A DNA stretch of 64,000 nt from Solea solea (GCF_958295425.1 NC_081144.1:28980327-29044326), one strand, 5' to 3'. Counted from the stretch's first letter, positions 43,821 to 58,100 are shown. Notes: generated by a model not told the origin, from the sequence alone. Made by a program: numbers and translations.

Positions 43821-45229
43821 GGTGCCTGCTGCTGCAAGGCATACTAGTCAGAACCCTAGGGTTCTCACTAGAATGCATTGCAAAGCAAGCATCTCTTGTA
43901 ATCCTCCCGGCGTTTATTCTGCTCGATATTCCTCATCCTCCCGTTTTTTGCCGCGCTTCTCCTCCCGCAGCTTTGAGAAAACCCCAACACAAGTTACATC
44001 AAAACGTGCGCCTTGACCGGGAATGGTGTGCTATGACTTTTCTAAGACTTTCGCGTAACCATGGCGACAGAAATCGCGAAAATGTAAAATAATTTCCACT
44101 CACACAATAATGGGAAATCGAAAAAAACCAAGCCCACTTTGGAGCATCACAGTGTCGTCATACTTTAACGCAGAAACATGATTGTTACTTTAAACGAGTC
44201 ACAAGACTTGGGACTTTTCTGACCTAAGTCGACATTTTGATCCATGTTACGGTTTTTAAACAATCGCAGTTTACGTTTTGTACTTTTTTTTTACACTTTC
44301 AGATTTTATAATGATTGTGTGTGTGGTCTGGAAAGTGTGGGGGCGGATCGCTAGAGTGTGCCACTCTAGCGAGATCCAGCAAAATAATCACCAAAAATCT
44401 CTAAACAAACTCTTCTCCTGCCCACAATTTCCAACCTACACAGACAATTTTTACATCAAAATGTTGCCATGGCCGTCCTCTAACCCTGTATGTGTTTTCA
44501 TGTTCATATGACTTGTAGTTTTTCTTTAAATCACCTCAAAGCGCAGAGAGTTATGGTCACACTCTCCATTCACTCCCATGTTAAAATGTCTGCTTTGGAG
44601 TTGTGGAAAAATCAACCCGAGGGTGATTTTAAAACTGTGATTTCTCTGTCAATTCAAGCCCGTTTGTCACAAATTTTGAGATGGGAGCAGCTGAAAGCCT
44701 CCTGACGCTCACAAACCAAAAATTGTATCTCTATCATCAACCGTTCTTGAAATATGACAACTTTAAAACATGCTGTTTTCTCTGTTCTCAGAGGTTTAGG
44801 AGAGATAGGGACAGGTGCGTGCGTGTGCGTGCGTGTTTGGTGTGTGCGTGTGTGTGCGTGCGTGTGTGTAAGGAGAAGAGGGGACTAGGGGAGGGGCTTA
44901 TCAGTCTCTCTCTGTATTATTCCACACAAAACTTTGACGTGTAACTCCTCCCACAGTTTTGAGAAAACCCCCACACATGTTATATCAAAACGTGCGTCTT
45001 GACCGGGACTTGTGTGCTATGACTATTTCCAAGTGTTTTAAGTAACCATGGCGACAACAATCGCAAAAAACTGCGATATAATACACATGAATGGGAAACT
45101 TTGAAAGGGTGACTCCACCAAAAAGTCCTTCCAAGGTGGATTGGATCCAAATAATGTTTCCCAATGACGACACATGCCGCAAGAACTGCAGGCACCCTCG
45201 AAATTTCGGCCACGGAATTGCCACTCTAG
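43821..45229. repeat. Composite unit U3
   Basis: Opens with a diverged single palindromic repeat, then the U1 body. Hairpin at 44349-44371 with 10-bp arms and loop TGC; GT/GC microsatellite at 44813-44869. Ends GGAATTGCCACTCTAGTT. Confidence 0.75.
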
Positions 45230-47158
45230 TTCTGCTTGATATTATTCTCGCGCCCCCAAAAGTTTGGCACGCTACTCCTCCTGCATCTTTGAGAAACCCC
45301 CAACACAAGTTATATCAAAATGTGCGCCTTGACCGGGAATGGTGTGCTATGACTTTTCTAAGATTTTCATATAACCATTGGGATAATATTTACAAAAAAC
45401 TGAACAAAAATTAACATTGAAGTGGATGGGAGACCGAAAAAAACCAAGCCCGCTTTGGAGCATCACAGTGTCGTCATACTTTAACGTAGAAACGTGGTTG
45501 GAAGTTTAAACGGGTCACAAGACTTGGGACTTTTCTGACCTAAGTCGACATTTTGATACATGTTACGGTTTTTGAACTATCGCAGTTTAAGTTTTGTACT
45601 TTTTTTCAAAGCTTTCTGATTTTATAATGGGTGTGTGTGTGGTCGTTAGGTGTGAGCTAGAGTGACACACTCTAGCAAGATCCAGCAAAATAATCAGAAA
45701 AACTTCTAAACAAACTCTTCTCCTGCCCACAATTTCCAACCTACAGAGACAATTTTTACATCAAAATGTTGCCATGGTTGTCGTCTAACCCTGTGTGTGT
45801 TTGTCATGTTCATATGACTTGTAGTTTTTCTTAAAATCACCTCAAAGCACAGAGAACTCTGGTCACAGTCTCAATTCACTCCCATGTTAAAATGTCTGCT
45901 TTGGAGTTGTGGAAAATCAAGATGAGGGTGATTTTAAAACTGTGATTTCTCTGTCAATTCACGCCCGTTTGTCACAAATTTTGAGATGGGAGCTGCTGAA
46001 AGCCTCCTGGCGCTCACAAACCAAAAATTTTATCTCTATCATCAACCGTTCTTGAGATATGACAACTTTAAAACATGCTGTTTTCTCTGTGAGAATGGGA
46101 AACAGAGGGGATTGTGAATCTCTCTCTCTCCCTCTCTCCTGTCACTCCAGCAGTTTGCCCCGCCCCCTCCTCTGCCGGCCCTGATTACACACACCTGCTG
46201 ACAATTAAGCCATGTGGACTATAAAAACTCCCTGTTCCCCTGTTTCAGTGCCAGTGTGTTTTCGTCCATGCCTGATCACCATAGCGCCTCGTCACAGCCC
46301 CAGAATCCTCAAGTTTTTGATCCTCTTGGTGAGCGATGCTTTATTTTGTAAGTTTTCTTATCATAGCCTGTTAGCTGATACCTTAGTTAAGATTTATAGC
46401 TTTTGTTTTCCTCCTTGGGAGAGATTTTTTGTTTGTTAATTTTCACAGCCTTTTAGGAACTCCAATCACTAGGCTTGTGACTTACCTTTTATTAGTTAGA
46501 TCCAATCATTTAGATTGCGTTTTGTTTTTTATCTCATTCTTAGTTGGTTAAGGATCGCCAATCATTAGGATTGTGCTTTTGAGTTAGCTTTTGTTTTGAA
46601 GTGTTTAGAGCCGTGTTTTCCTCCGTTTGGAGAGTTTTCTGTTTAAGTTTTACATGATAACCTTAGTCCGAGTATGTTTCCTCTTCGGAGTGATTTTTTT
46701 GTTCCGCGTTTATAGTTCCACAACGTTTCTCTTGTAGAGCGTTGCGCTCGCAATTTGTTATAGGTTTTCATAGCCACGCTTTTGTTTTTCCTCAGTAAAG
46801 AGGACCTGCCTTGAGAATTGTTTACGAGTGCCAATAAAGACAATTAAAAGGCCTCTGCGTCTGAGTCCTCTCTGATCCGTCTTGTTATCTCCTCTAAAAC
46901 TTGGTGTTTTTAAAGGGTGAGTCCACCAAAATACCACTCTGTCTAAATGCTTTTAAAGGTTCAATCCACATTTTTAGATTTTATAACGCAGGTGTTCGGA
47001 AGGGGGAGGGGGCATCAGGGAGTGGGAGGGGTTTATGAGTTATTCTCTTTCAAAGGGTGTACCACTCAATCCTTTACCAGCACAAGTCCTGCACGCGAAG
47101 ACACATACCGCAAGAACTGCAGGCACACTCGAAATTTCGGCACGGAATTGCGGAAATC
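45230..47158. repeat. Composite unit U4, carries a probable solo LTR
   Basis: Diverged unit without palindromic repeat or GT microsatellite. It keeps the hairpin (45656-45676, arms GCTAGAGTG and CACTCTAGC, loop ACA) and the closing CGGAATTGCGGAAATCTAGTT. Its second half is replaced by a segment with LTR-like signals (46140-46881). Near-identical to U5 at an offset of 1931-1933 bases. Confidence 0.75.
46140..46881 (+). mobile_element. Probable Ty3/gypsy-type solo LTR in U4
   Basis: About 740 bp from TGTCACTCCAGC, with a TATA box TATAAAA at 46220-46226, AATAAA at 46833-46838 and a terminal GCGTCTGAGTCCTCTC block, the arrangement of fish gypsy LTRs. No internal retrotransposon sequence is present. 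I could not define the 3' end or a target duplication with certainty, so an LTR-like promoter segment of another kind is possible. Confidence 0.5.
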
Positions 47159-49107
47159 TAGTTCTGCTTTTTATTCTCGCGCCCTCCCGTTATTTCGGCA
47201 CGCTACTCCTCCTGCATCTTTGAGAAACCCCCAACACAAGTTATATCAAAATGTGCGCCTTGACCGGGAATGGTGTGCTATGACTTTTCTAAGATTTTCA
47301 TATAACCATTGGGATAATATTTACAAAAAACTGAACAAAAATTAACATTGAAGTGGATGGGAGACCGAAAAAAACCAAGCCCGCTTTGGAGCATCACAGT
47401 GTCGTCATACTTTAACGTAGAAACGTGGTTGGAAGTTTAAACGGGTCACAAGACTTGGGACTTTTCTGACCTAAGTCGACATTTTGATACATGTTACGGT
47501 TTTTGAACTATCGCAGTTTAAGTTTTGTACTTTTTTTCAAAGCTTTCTGATTTTATAATGGGTGTGTGTGTGGTCGTTAGGTGTGAGCTAGAGTGACACA
47601 CTCTAGCAAGATCCAGCAAAATAATCAGAAAAACTTCTAAACAAACTCTTCTCCTGCCCACAATTTCCAACCTACAGAGACAATTTTTACATCAAAATGT
47701 TGCCATGGTTGTCGTCTAACCCTGTGTGTGTTTGTCATGTTCATATGACTTGTAGTTTTTCTTAAAATCACCTCAAAGCACAGAGAACTCTGGTCACAGT
47801 CTCAATTCACTCCCATGTTAAAATGTCTGCTTTGGAGTTGTGGAAAATCAAGATGAGGGTGATTTTAAAACTGTGATTTCTCTGTCAATTCACGCCCGTT
47901 TGTCACAAATTTTGAGATGGGAGCTGCTGAAAGCCTCCTGGCGCTCACAAACCAAAAATTTTATCTCTATCATCAACCGTTCTTGAGATATGACAACTTT
48001 AAAACATGCTGTTTTCTCTGTGAGAATGGGAAACAGAGGGGATTGTGAATCTCTCTCTCTCTCCCTCTCTCCTGTCACTCCAGCAGTTTGCCCCGCCCCC
48101 TCCTCTGCCGGCCCTGATTACACACACCTGCTGACAATTAAGCCATGTGGACTATAAAAACTCCCTGTTCCCCTGTTTCAGTGCCAGTGTGTTTTCGTAC
48201 ATGCCTGATCACCATAGCGCCTCGTCACAGCCCCAGAATCCTCAAGTTTTTGATCCTCTTGGTGAGCGATGCTTTATTTTGTAAGTTTTCTTATCATAGC
48301 CTGTTAGCTGATACCTTAGTTAAGATTTATAGCTTTTGTTTTCCTCCTTGGGACAGATTTTTTGTTTGTTAATTTTCACAGCCTTTTAGGAACTCCAATC
48401 ACTAGGCTTGTGACTTACCTTTTATTAGTTAGATCCAATCATTTAGATTGCGTTTTGTTTTTTATCTCATTCTTAGTTGGTTAAGGATCGCCAATCATTA
48501 GGATTGTGCTTTTGAGTTAGCTTTTGTTTTGAAGTGTTTAGAGCCGTGTTTTCCTCCGTTAGGAGAGTTTTCTGTTTAAGTTTTACATGATAACCTTAGT
48601 CCGAGTATGTTTCCTCTTCGGAGTGATTTTTTTGTTCCACGTTTATAGTTCCACAACGTTTCTCTTGTAGAGCGTTGCGCTCGCAATTTGTTATAGGTTT
48701 TCATAGCCACGCTTTTGTTTTTCCTCAGTAAAGAGGACCTGCCTTGAGAATTGTTTACGAGTGCCAATAAAGACAATTAAAAGGCCTCTGCGTCTGAGTC
48801 CTCTCTGATCCGTCTTGTTATCTCCTCTAAAACTTGGTGTTTTTAAAGGGTGAGTCCACCAAAATACCACTCTGTCTAAATGCTTTTAAAGGTTCAATCC
48901 ACATTTTTAGATTTTATAACGCAGGTGTTCGGAAGGGGGAGGGGGCATCAGGGAGTGGGAGGGGTTTATGAGTTATTCTCTTTCAAAGGGTGATTCCACC
49001 AAAATACCACTCAATCCTTTACCAGCACAAGTCCTGCACGCGAAGACACATGCCGCAAGAACTGCAGGCACACTCGAAATTTCGGCACGGAATTGCGGAA
49101 ATCTAGT
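47159..49107. repeat. Composite unit U5, tandem copy of U4
   Basis: Matches U4 nearly base for base, including the probable solo LTR, with a few substitutions (for example GGGACAGATT for GGGAGAGATT). The hairpin is at 47587-47607. It ends CTAGTT and then runs into the satellite at TCTATTTGTG. Confidence 0.78.
48073..48814 (+). mobile_element. Probable Ty3/gypsy-type solo LTR in U5
   Basis: Copy of 46140-46881 at an offset of exactly 1933 bases. Shared placement within the unit shows it was duplicated with U4/U5 and is not a separate insertion. Confidence 0.5.
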
Positions 49108-52100
49108 TCTATTTGTGTCTGTTTTTGTGCACATTCAGCAAGTATACGGCTGTTTTCTGATTTTTTTCAATTTTCTATTGTCCCATAACATAAACCTCAC
49201 AAATAAAGTAAACATCTTATAAGATATACTTCTGTAACCTCAGTGTTTGATTTTGCAATGATTTCACTGTTTGGATGTGTTTTTCTATTTGTGTCTGTTT
49301 TTGTGCGCATTCAGCAAGTATACGGCTGTTTTCTGATTTTTTTCAATTTTCTACTGTCCCATAACATAAACCTCACAAATAAAGTTAAAATCTTATAAGA
49401 TATAGTTATTTATCCTCAGTGTTTGATTTTGCAATGATTTCACTGTTTGGATGTGTTTTTCTATTTGTGTCTTTTGTTGTGCACATTCAGCAAGTATACG
49501 GCTGTTTTCTGATTTTTTTCAATTTTCTACTGTCCCATAACATAAACCTCACAAATAAAGTTAACATCTTATAAGATATACTTATGTAACCTCAGTGTTT
49601 GATTTTGCAATGATTTCACTGTTTGGATGTGTTTTTCTATTTGTGTCTCTCTTTGTGCACGTTCAGCAAGTATACGGCTGTTTTCTGATTTTTTTGAATT
49701 TTCTACTGTCCCATAACATAAACCTCACAAATAAAGTTAACATCTTATAAGATATACTTCTGTAACCTCAGTGTTTGATTTTGCAATGATTTCCCTGTTT
49801 GGATGTGTTTTTCTATTTGTGTCTGTTTTTGTGCACATTCAGCAAGTATACGGCTGTTTTCTGATTTTTTTCAATGTTCTACTGTCCCATAACATAAACC
49901 TCACAAATAAAGTTAACATCTTATAAGATATAGTTATATGCCTTCAGTGTTTGATTTTGCAATGATTTCACTGTTTGGATGTGTTTTTCTATTTGTGTCT
50001 CTCTTTGTGCACGTTCAGCAAGTATACGGCTGTTTTCTGATTTTTTTCAATTTTCTACTGTCCCATAACATAAACCTCACAAATAAAGTTAACATCTTAT
50101 AAGATATACTTCTGTAACCTCAGTGTTTGATTTTGCAATGATTTCACTGTTTGGATGTGTTTTTCTATTTGTGTCTTTTGTTGTGCACATTCAGCAAGTA
50201 TACGGCTGTTTTCTGATTTTTTTCAATTTTCTACTGTCCCGTAACATAAACCTCACAAATAAAGTTAAAATCTTATAAGATATAGTTATATGCCTTCAGT
50301 GTTTGATTTTGCAATGATTTCACTGTTTGGATGTGTTTTTCTATTTGTGTCTGTTTTTGTGCACATTCAGCAAGTATACGGCTGTTTTCTGATTTTTTTC
50401 AATTTTCTACTGTCGCATAACATAAACCTCACAAATAAAGTTAACATCTTATAAGATATAGTTATATGCCTTCAGTGTTTGATTTTGCAATGATTTCACT
50501 GTTTGGATGTGTTTTTCTATTTGTGTCTTTTGTTGTGCACATTCAGCAAGTATACGGCTGTTTTCTGATTTTTTTCAATTTTCTACTGTCCCATAACATA
50601 AACCTCACAAATAAAGTTAAAATCTTATAAGATATAGTTATTTATCCTCAGTGTTTGATTTTGCAATGATTTCACTGTTTGGATGTGTTTTTCTATTTGT
50701 GTCTGTTGTTGTGCACATTCAGCAAGTATACGGCTGTTTTCTGATTTTTTTCAATTTTCTACTGTCCCATAACATAAACCTCATAAATAAAGTTAACATC
50801 TTATAAGATATAGTTATATGCCTTCAGTGTTTGATTTTGCAATGATTTCACTGTTTGGATGTGTTTTTCTATTTGTGTCTGTTTTTGTGCACATTCAGCA
50901 AGTATACGGCTGTTTTCTGATTTTTTTCAATTTTCTACTGTCGCATAACATAAACCTCACAAATAAAGTTAACATCTTATAAGATATAGTTATATGCCTT
51001 CAGTGTTTGATTTTGCAATGATTTCACTGTTTGGATGTGTTTTTCTATTTGTGTCTGTTGTTGTGCACATTCAGCAAGTATACGGCTGTTTTCTGATTTT
51101 TTTCAATTTTCTACTGTCCCATAACATAAACCTCACAAATAAAGTTAACATCTTATAAGATATACTTCTGTAACCTCAGTGTTTGATTTTGCAATGATTT
51201 CACTGTTTGGATGTGTTTTTCTATTTGTGTCTGTTTTTGTGCACATTCAGCAAGTATACGGCTGTTTTCTGATTTTTTTCAATTTTCTATTGTCACGTAA
51301 CATTAACCTCATAAATAAAGTTAACATCTTATAAGATATAGTTATATGCCTTCAGTGTTTGTATGCAATGATTTCACTGTTTGGATGTGTTTTTCTATTT
51401 GTGTCTCTCTTTGTGCACGTTCAGCAAGTATACGGCTGTTTTCTGATTTTTTTGAATTTTCTACTGTCGCATAACATAAACCTCACAAATAAAGTTAAAA
51501 TCTTATAAGATATAGTTATTTATCCTCAGTGTTTGATTTTGCAATGATTTCACTGTTTGGATGTGTTTTTCTATTTATGTCTGTTTTTGTGCGCATTCAG
51601 CAAGTATACGGCTGTTTTCTGATTTTTTTCAATTTTCTACTGTCCCATAACATAAACCTCACAAATAAAGTTAACATCTTATAAGATATAGTTATATGCC
51701 TTCAGTGTTTGATTTTGCAATGATTTCACTGTTTGGATGTGTTTTTCTATTTGTGTCTTTTGTTGTGCACATTCAGCAAGTATACGGCTGTTTTCTGATT
51801 TTTTTAAATTTTCTACTGTCCCATAACATAAACCTCACAAATAAAGTTAACATCTTATAAGATATACTTCTGTAACCTCAGTGTTTGATTTTGCAATGAT
51901 TTCACTGTTTGGATGTGTTTTTCTATTTGTGTCTTTTGTTGTGCACATTCAGCAAGTATACGGCTGTTTTCTGATTTTTTTCAATTTTCTATTGTCCCGT
52001 AACATAAACCTCATAAATAAAGTTAACATCTTATAAGATATAGTTATATGCCTTCAGTGTTTGATTTTGCAATGATTTCACTGTTTGGATGTGTTTTTCT

Positions 52101-55100
52101 ATTTGTGTCTATTTTTGTGCACATTCAGCAAGTATATGGCTGTTTTCTGATTTTTTTCAATTTTCTACTGTCCCATAACATAAACCTCACAAATAAAGTT
52201 AACATCTTATAAGATATACTTCTGTAACCTCAGTGTTTGATTTTGCAATGATTTCACTGTTTGGATGTGTTTTTCTATTTGTGTCTCTCTTTGTGCACGT
52301 TCAGCAAGTATACGGCTGTTTTCTGATTTTTTTGAATTTTCTACTGTCCCATAACATAAACCTCACAAATAAAGTTAACATCTTATAAGATATACTTCTG
52401 TAACCTCAGTGTTTGATTTTGCAATGATTTCCCTGTTTGGATGTGTTTTTCTATTTGTGTCTGTTTTTGTGCACATTCAGCAAGTATACGGCTGTTTTCT
52501 GATTTTTTTCAATGTTCTACTGTCCCATAACATAAACCTCACAAATAAAGTTAACATCTTATAAGATATAGTTATATGCCTTCAGTGTTTGATTTTGCAA
52601 TGATTTCACTGTTTGGATGTGTTTTTCTATTTGTGTCTCTCTTTGTGCACGTTCAGCAAGTATACGGCTGTTTTCTGATTTTTTTCAATTTTCTACTGTC
52701 CCATAACATAAACCTCACAAATAAAGTTAACATCTTATAAGATATACTTCTGTAACCTCAGTGTTTGATTTTGCAATGATTTCACTGTTTGGATGTGTTT
52801 TTCTATTTGTGTCTTTTGTTGTGCACATTCAGCAAGTATACGGCTGTTTTCTGATTTTTTTCAATTTTCTACTGTCCCGTAACATAAACCTCACAAATAA
52901 AGTTAACATCTTATAAGATATAGTTATATGCCTTCAGTGTTTGATTTTGCAATGATTTCACTGTTTGGATGTGTTTTTCTATTTGTGTCTGTTGTTGTGC
53001 ACATTCAGCAAGTATACGGCTGTTTTCTGATTTTTTTCAATTTTCTACTGTCCCATAACATAAACCTCACAAATAAAGTTAACATCTTATAAGATATACT
53101 TCTGTAACCTCAGTGTTTGATTTTGCAATGATTTCACTGTTTGGATGTGTTTTTCTATTTGTGTCTGTTTTTGTGCACATTCAGCAAGTATACGGCTGTT
53201 TTCTGATTTTTTTCAATTTTCTATTGTCCCGTAACATTAACCTCATAAATAAAGTTAACATCTTATAAGATATAGTTATATGCCTTCAGTGTTTGATTTT
53301 GCAATGATTTCACTGTTTGGATGTGTTTTTCTATTTGTGTCTCTCTTTGTGCACGTTCAGCAAGTATACGGCTGTTTTCTGATTTTTTTGAATTTTCTAC
53401 TGTCGCATAACATAAACCTCACAAATAAAGTTAAAATCTTATAAGATATAGTTATTTATCCTCAGTGTTTGATTTTGCAATGATTTCACTGTTTGGATGT
53501 GTTTTTCTATTTATGTCGGTTTTTGTGCGCATTCAGCAAGTATACGGCTGTTTTCTGATTTTTTTCAATTTTCTACTGTTCCATAACATAAACCTCATAA
53601 ATAAAGTTAACATCTCATAAGATATACTTCTGTAACCTCAGTGTTTGATTTTGCAATGATTTCACTGTTTGGATGTGTTTTTCTATGTGTGTCTGTGTTT
53701 GTGCACATTCAGCAAGTATACGGCTGTTTTCTGATTTTTTTCAATTTTCTACTGTCCCATAACATAAACCTCATAAATAAAGTTAACATCTTATAAGATA
53801 TAGTTATATGCCTTCAGTGTTTGATTTTGCAATGATTTCACTGTTTGGATGTGTTTTTCTATTTGTGTCTGTTTTTGTGCACATTCAGCAAGTATACAGC
53901 TGTTTTCTGATTTTTTTCAATTTTCTACTGTCGCATAACATAAACCTCACAAATAAAGTTAACATCTTATAAGATATAGTTATATGCCTTCAGTGTTTGA
54001 TTTTGCAATGATTTCACTGTTTGGATGTGTTTTTCTATTTGTGTCTGTTGTTGTGCACATTCAGCAAGTATACGGCTGTTTTCTGATTTTTTTCAATTTT
54101 CTATTGTCCCGTAACATAAACCTCATAAATAAAGTTAACATCTTATAAGATATAGTTATATGCCTTCAGTGTTTGATTTTGCAATGATTTCACTGTTTGG
54201 ATGTGTTTTTCTATTTGTGTCTGTTTTTGTGCACATTCAGCAAGTATACGGCTGTTTTCTGATTTTTTTCAATTTTCTACTGTCCCATAACATAAACCTC
54301 ACAAATAAAGTTAACATCTTATAAGATATACTTCTGTAACCTCAGTGTTTGATTTTGCAATGATTTCACTGTTTGGATGTGTTTTTCTATTTGTGTCTGT
54401 TGTTGTGCACATTCAGCAAGTATACGGCTGTTTTCTGATTTTTTTCAATTTTCTACTGTCCCATAACATAAACCTCACAAATAAAGTTAACATCTTATAA
54501 GATATAGTTATATGCCGTCAGTGTTTGATTTTGCAATGATTTCACTGTTTGGATGTGTTTTTCTATTTGTGTCTTTTGTTGTGCACATTCAGCAAGTATA
54601 CGGCTGTTTTCTGATTTTTTTCAATTTTCTATTGTCCCGTAACATAAACCTCATAAATAAAGTTAACATCTTATAAGATATAGTTATATGCCTTCAGTGT
54701 TTGATTTTGCAATGATTTCACTGTTTGGATGTGTTTTTCTATTTGTGTCTATTTTTGTGCACATTCAGCAAGTATATGGCTGTTTTCTGATTTTTTTCAA
54801 TTTTCTACTGTCCCATAACATAAACCTCACAAATAAAGTTAACATCTTATAAGATATACTTCTGTAACCTCAGTGTTTGATTTTGCAATGATTTCACTGT
54901 TTGGATGTGTTTTTCTATTTGTGTCTTTTGTTGTGCACATTCAGCAAGTATACGGCTGTTTTCTGATTTTTTTCAATTTTCTATTGTCCCGTAACATAAA
55001 CCTCATAAATAAAGTTAACATCTTATAAGATATAGTTATATGCCTTCAGTGTTTGATTTTGCAATGATTTCACTGTTTGGATGTGTTTTTCTATTTGTGT

Positions 55101-58100
55101 CTATTTTTGTGCACATTCAGCAAGTATATGGCTGTTTTCTGATTTTTTTCAATTTTCTACTGTCCCATAACATAAACCTCACAAATAAAGTTAACATCTT
55201 ATAAGATATACTTCTGTAACCTCAGTGTTTGATTTTGCAATGATTTCACTGTTTGGATGTGTTTTTCTATTTGTGTCTTTTGTTGTGCACATTCAGCAAG
55301 TATACGGCTGTTTTCTGATTTTTTTCAATTTTCTATTGTCCCGTAACATAAACCTCATAAATAAAGTTAACATCTTATAAGATATAGTTATATGCCTTCA
55401 GTGTTTGATTTTGCAATGATTTCACTGTTTGGATGTGTTTTTCTATTTGTGTCTGTTTTTGTGCACATTCAGCAAGTATACGGCTGTTTTCTGATTTTTT
55501 TCAATTTTCTACTGTCGCATAACATAAACCTCACAAATAAAGTTAACATCTTATAAGATATACTTCTGTAACCTCAGTGTTTGATTTTGCAATGATTTCA
55601 CTGTTTGGATGTGTTTTTCTATTTGTGTCTTTTGTTGTGCACATTCAGCAAGTATACGGCTGTTTTCTGATTTTTTTCAATTTTCTATTGTCCCGTAACA
55701 TAAACCTCATAAATAAAGTTAACATCTTATAAGATATAGTTATATGCCTTCAGTGTTTGATTTTGCAATGATTTCACTGTTTGGATGTGTTTTTCTATTT
55801 GTGTCTGTTTTTGTGCACATTCAGCAAGTATACGGCTGTTTTCTGATTTTTTTCAATTTTCTACTGTCCCATAACATAAACCTCACAAATAAAGTTAACA
55901 TCTTATAAGATATACTTCTGTAACCTCAGTGTTTGATTTTGCAATGATTTCACTGTTTGGATGTGTTTTTCTATTTGTGTCTGTTGTTGTGCACATTCAG
56001 CAAGTATACGGCTGTTTTCTGATTTTTTTCAATTTTCTACTGTCCCATAACATAAACCTCACAAATAAAGTTAACATCTTATAAGATATACTTCTGTAAC
56101 CTCAGTGTTTGATTTTGCAATGATTTCCCTGTTTGGATGTGTTTTTCTATTTGTGTCTGTTTTTGTGCACATTCAGCAAGTATACGGCTGTTTTCTGATT
56201 TTTTTCAATGTTCTACTGTCCCATAACATAAACCTCACAAATAAAGTTAACATCTTATAAGATATAGTTATATGCCTTCAGTGTTTGATTTTGCAATGAT
56301 TTCACTGTTTGGATGTGTTTTTCTATTTGTGTCTTTTGTTGTGCACATTCAGCAAGTATACGGCTGTTTTCTGATTTTTTTAAATTTTCTACTGTCCCAT
56401 AACATAAACCTCACAAATAAAGTTAACATCTTATAAGATATACTTCTGTAACCTCAGTGTTTGATTTTGCAAAGATTTCACTGTTTGGATGTGTTTTTCT
56501 ATTTGTGTCTTTTGTTGTGCACATTCAGCAAGTATACGGCTGTTTTCTGATTTTTTTCAATTTTCTATTGTCCCGTAACATAAACCTCATAAATAAAGTT
56601 AACATCTTATAAGATATAGTTATATGCCTTCAGTGTTTGATTTTGCAATGATTTCACTGTTTGGATGTGTTTTTCTATTTGTGTCTATTTTTGTGCACAT
56701 TCAGCAAGTATACGGCTGTTTTCTGATTTTTTTCAATTTTCTACTGTCCCATAACATAAACCTCACAAATAAAGTTAACATCTTATAAGATATACTTCTG
56801 TAACCTCAGTTTTTGATTTTGCAATGATTTCACTGTTTGGATGTGTTTTTCTATTTGTGTCTTTTGTTGTGCACATTCAGCAAGTATACGGCTGTTTTCT
56901 GATTTTTTTCAATTTTCTATTGTCCCGTAACATAAACCTCATAAATAAATTTAACATCTTATAAGATATAGTTATATGCCTTCAGTGTTTGATTTTGCAA
57001 TGATTTCACTGTTTGGATGTGTTTTTCTATTTGTGTCTGTTTTTGTGCACATTCAGCAAGTATACGGCTGTTTTCAGATTTTTTTCAATTTTCTACTGTC
57101 CCCTAACATAAACCTCACAAATAAAGTTAAAATCTTATAAGATATAGTTATATGCCTTCAGTGTTTGATTTTGCAATGATTTCACTGTTTGGATGTGTTT
57201 TTCTATTTGTGTCTGTTTTTGTGCACATTCAGCAAGTAAATGGCTGTTTTCTGATTTTTTTCAATTTTCTACTGTCCCATAACATAAACCTCACAAATAA
57301 AGTAAAAATCTTATAAGATATAGTTATATGCCTTCAGTGTTTGATTTTGCAATGATTTCACTGTTTGGATGTGTTTTTCTATTTGTGTCTGTTTTTGTCC
57401 ACATTCATCAAGTATACGGATGTTTTCAGATTTTTTTCAATTTTCTACTGTCCCATAACATAAACCTCACAAATAAAGTTAAAATCTTATAAGATATAGT
57501 TATAAGCCTTCAGTGTTTGATTTTGCAATGATTTCACTGTTTGGATGTGTTTTTCTATTTGTGTCTTTTGTTGTGCACATTCAGCAAGTATACGGCTGTT
57601 TTCTGATTTTTTTCAATTTTCTATTGTCCCGTAACATAAACCTCATAAATAAAGTTAACATCTTATAAGATATACTTCTGTACCCTCAGTGTTTGATTTT
57701 GCAATGATTTCACTGTTTGGATGTGTTTTTCTATTTGTGTCTTTTGTTGTGCACATTCAGCAAATATCGACTGTTTTCTGATTTTTTTCAATTTTCTACT
57801 GTCCCATAACATAAACCTCACAAATAAAGTTAACATCTTATAAGATATACTTCTGTAACCTCAGTGTTTGATTTTGCAATGATTTCACTGTTTGGATGTG
57901 TTTTTCTATTTGTGTCTGTTTTTGTGCACATTCAGCAAGTATACGGCTGTTTTCTGATTTTTTTCAATTTTCTACTGTCCCCTAACATAAACCTCACAAA
58001 TAAAGTTAAAATCTTATAAGATATAGTTATATGCCTTCAGTGTTTGATTTTGCAATGATTTCACTGTTTGGATGTGTTTTTCTATTTGTGTCTGTTTTTG

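Larger units (their letters stand above)
40781..49107. mobile_element. 8.3-kb composite of five related units inserted in one satellite monomer
   Basis: The satellite breaks after GGATGTGTTTTT at 40780 and resumes with TTCTATTTGTGTCTG at about 49107, so a single monomer is split with essentially no loss. In between are five related units starting near 40781, 42395, 43821, 45230 and 47159. Each unit shares blocks such as TTATATCAAAACGTGCG, AACCATGGCGACA, a CTAGAGTG hairpin and, at its end, CGGAATTGC...CTAGTT. No transposase or RT frame is seen; the short ORFs are not supported. It may be a nested or tandemly amplified non-autonomous DNA transposon. I could not assign a family. Confidence 0.7.

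Noticed and set aside
40807..49222. Many 62-132-codon ORFs in the 8.3-kb composite on both strands
   Set aside because: None matches a known protein, they differ between units, several cross repeat junctions, and the sequence around them is conserved as DNA, not as codons.
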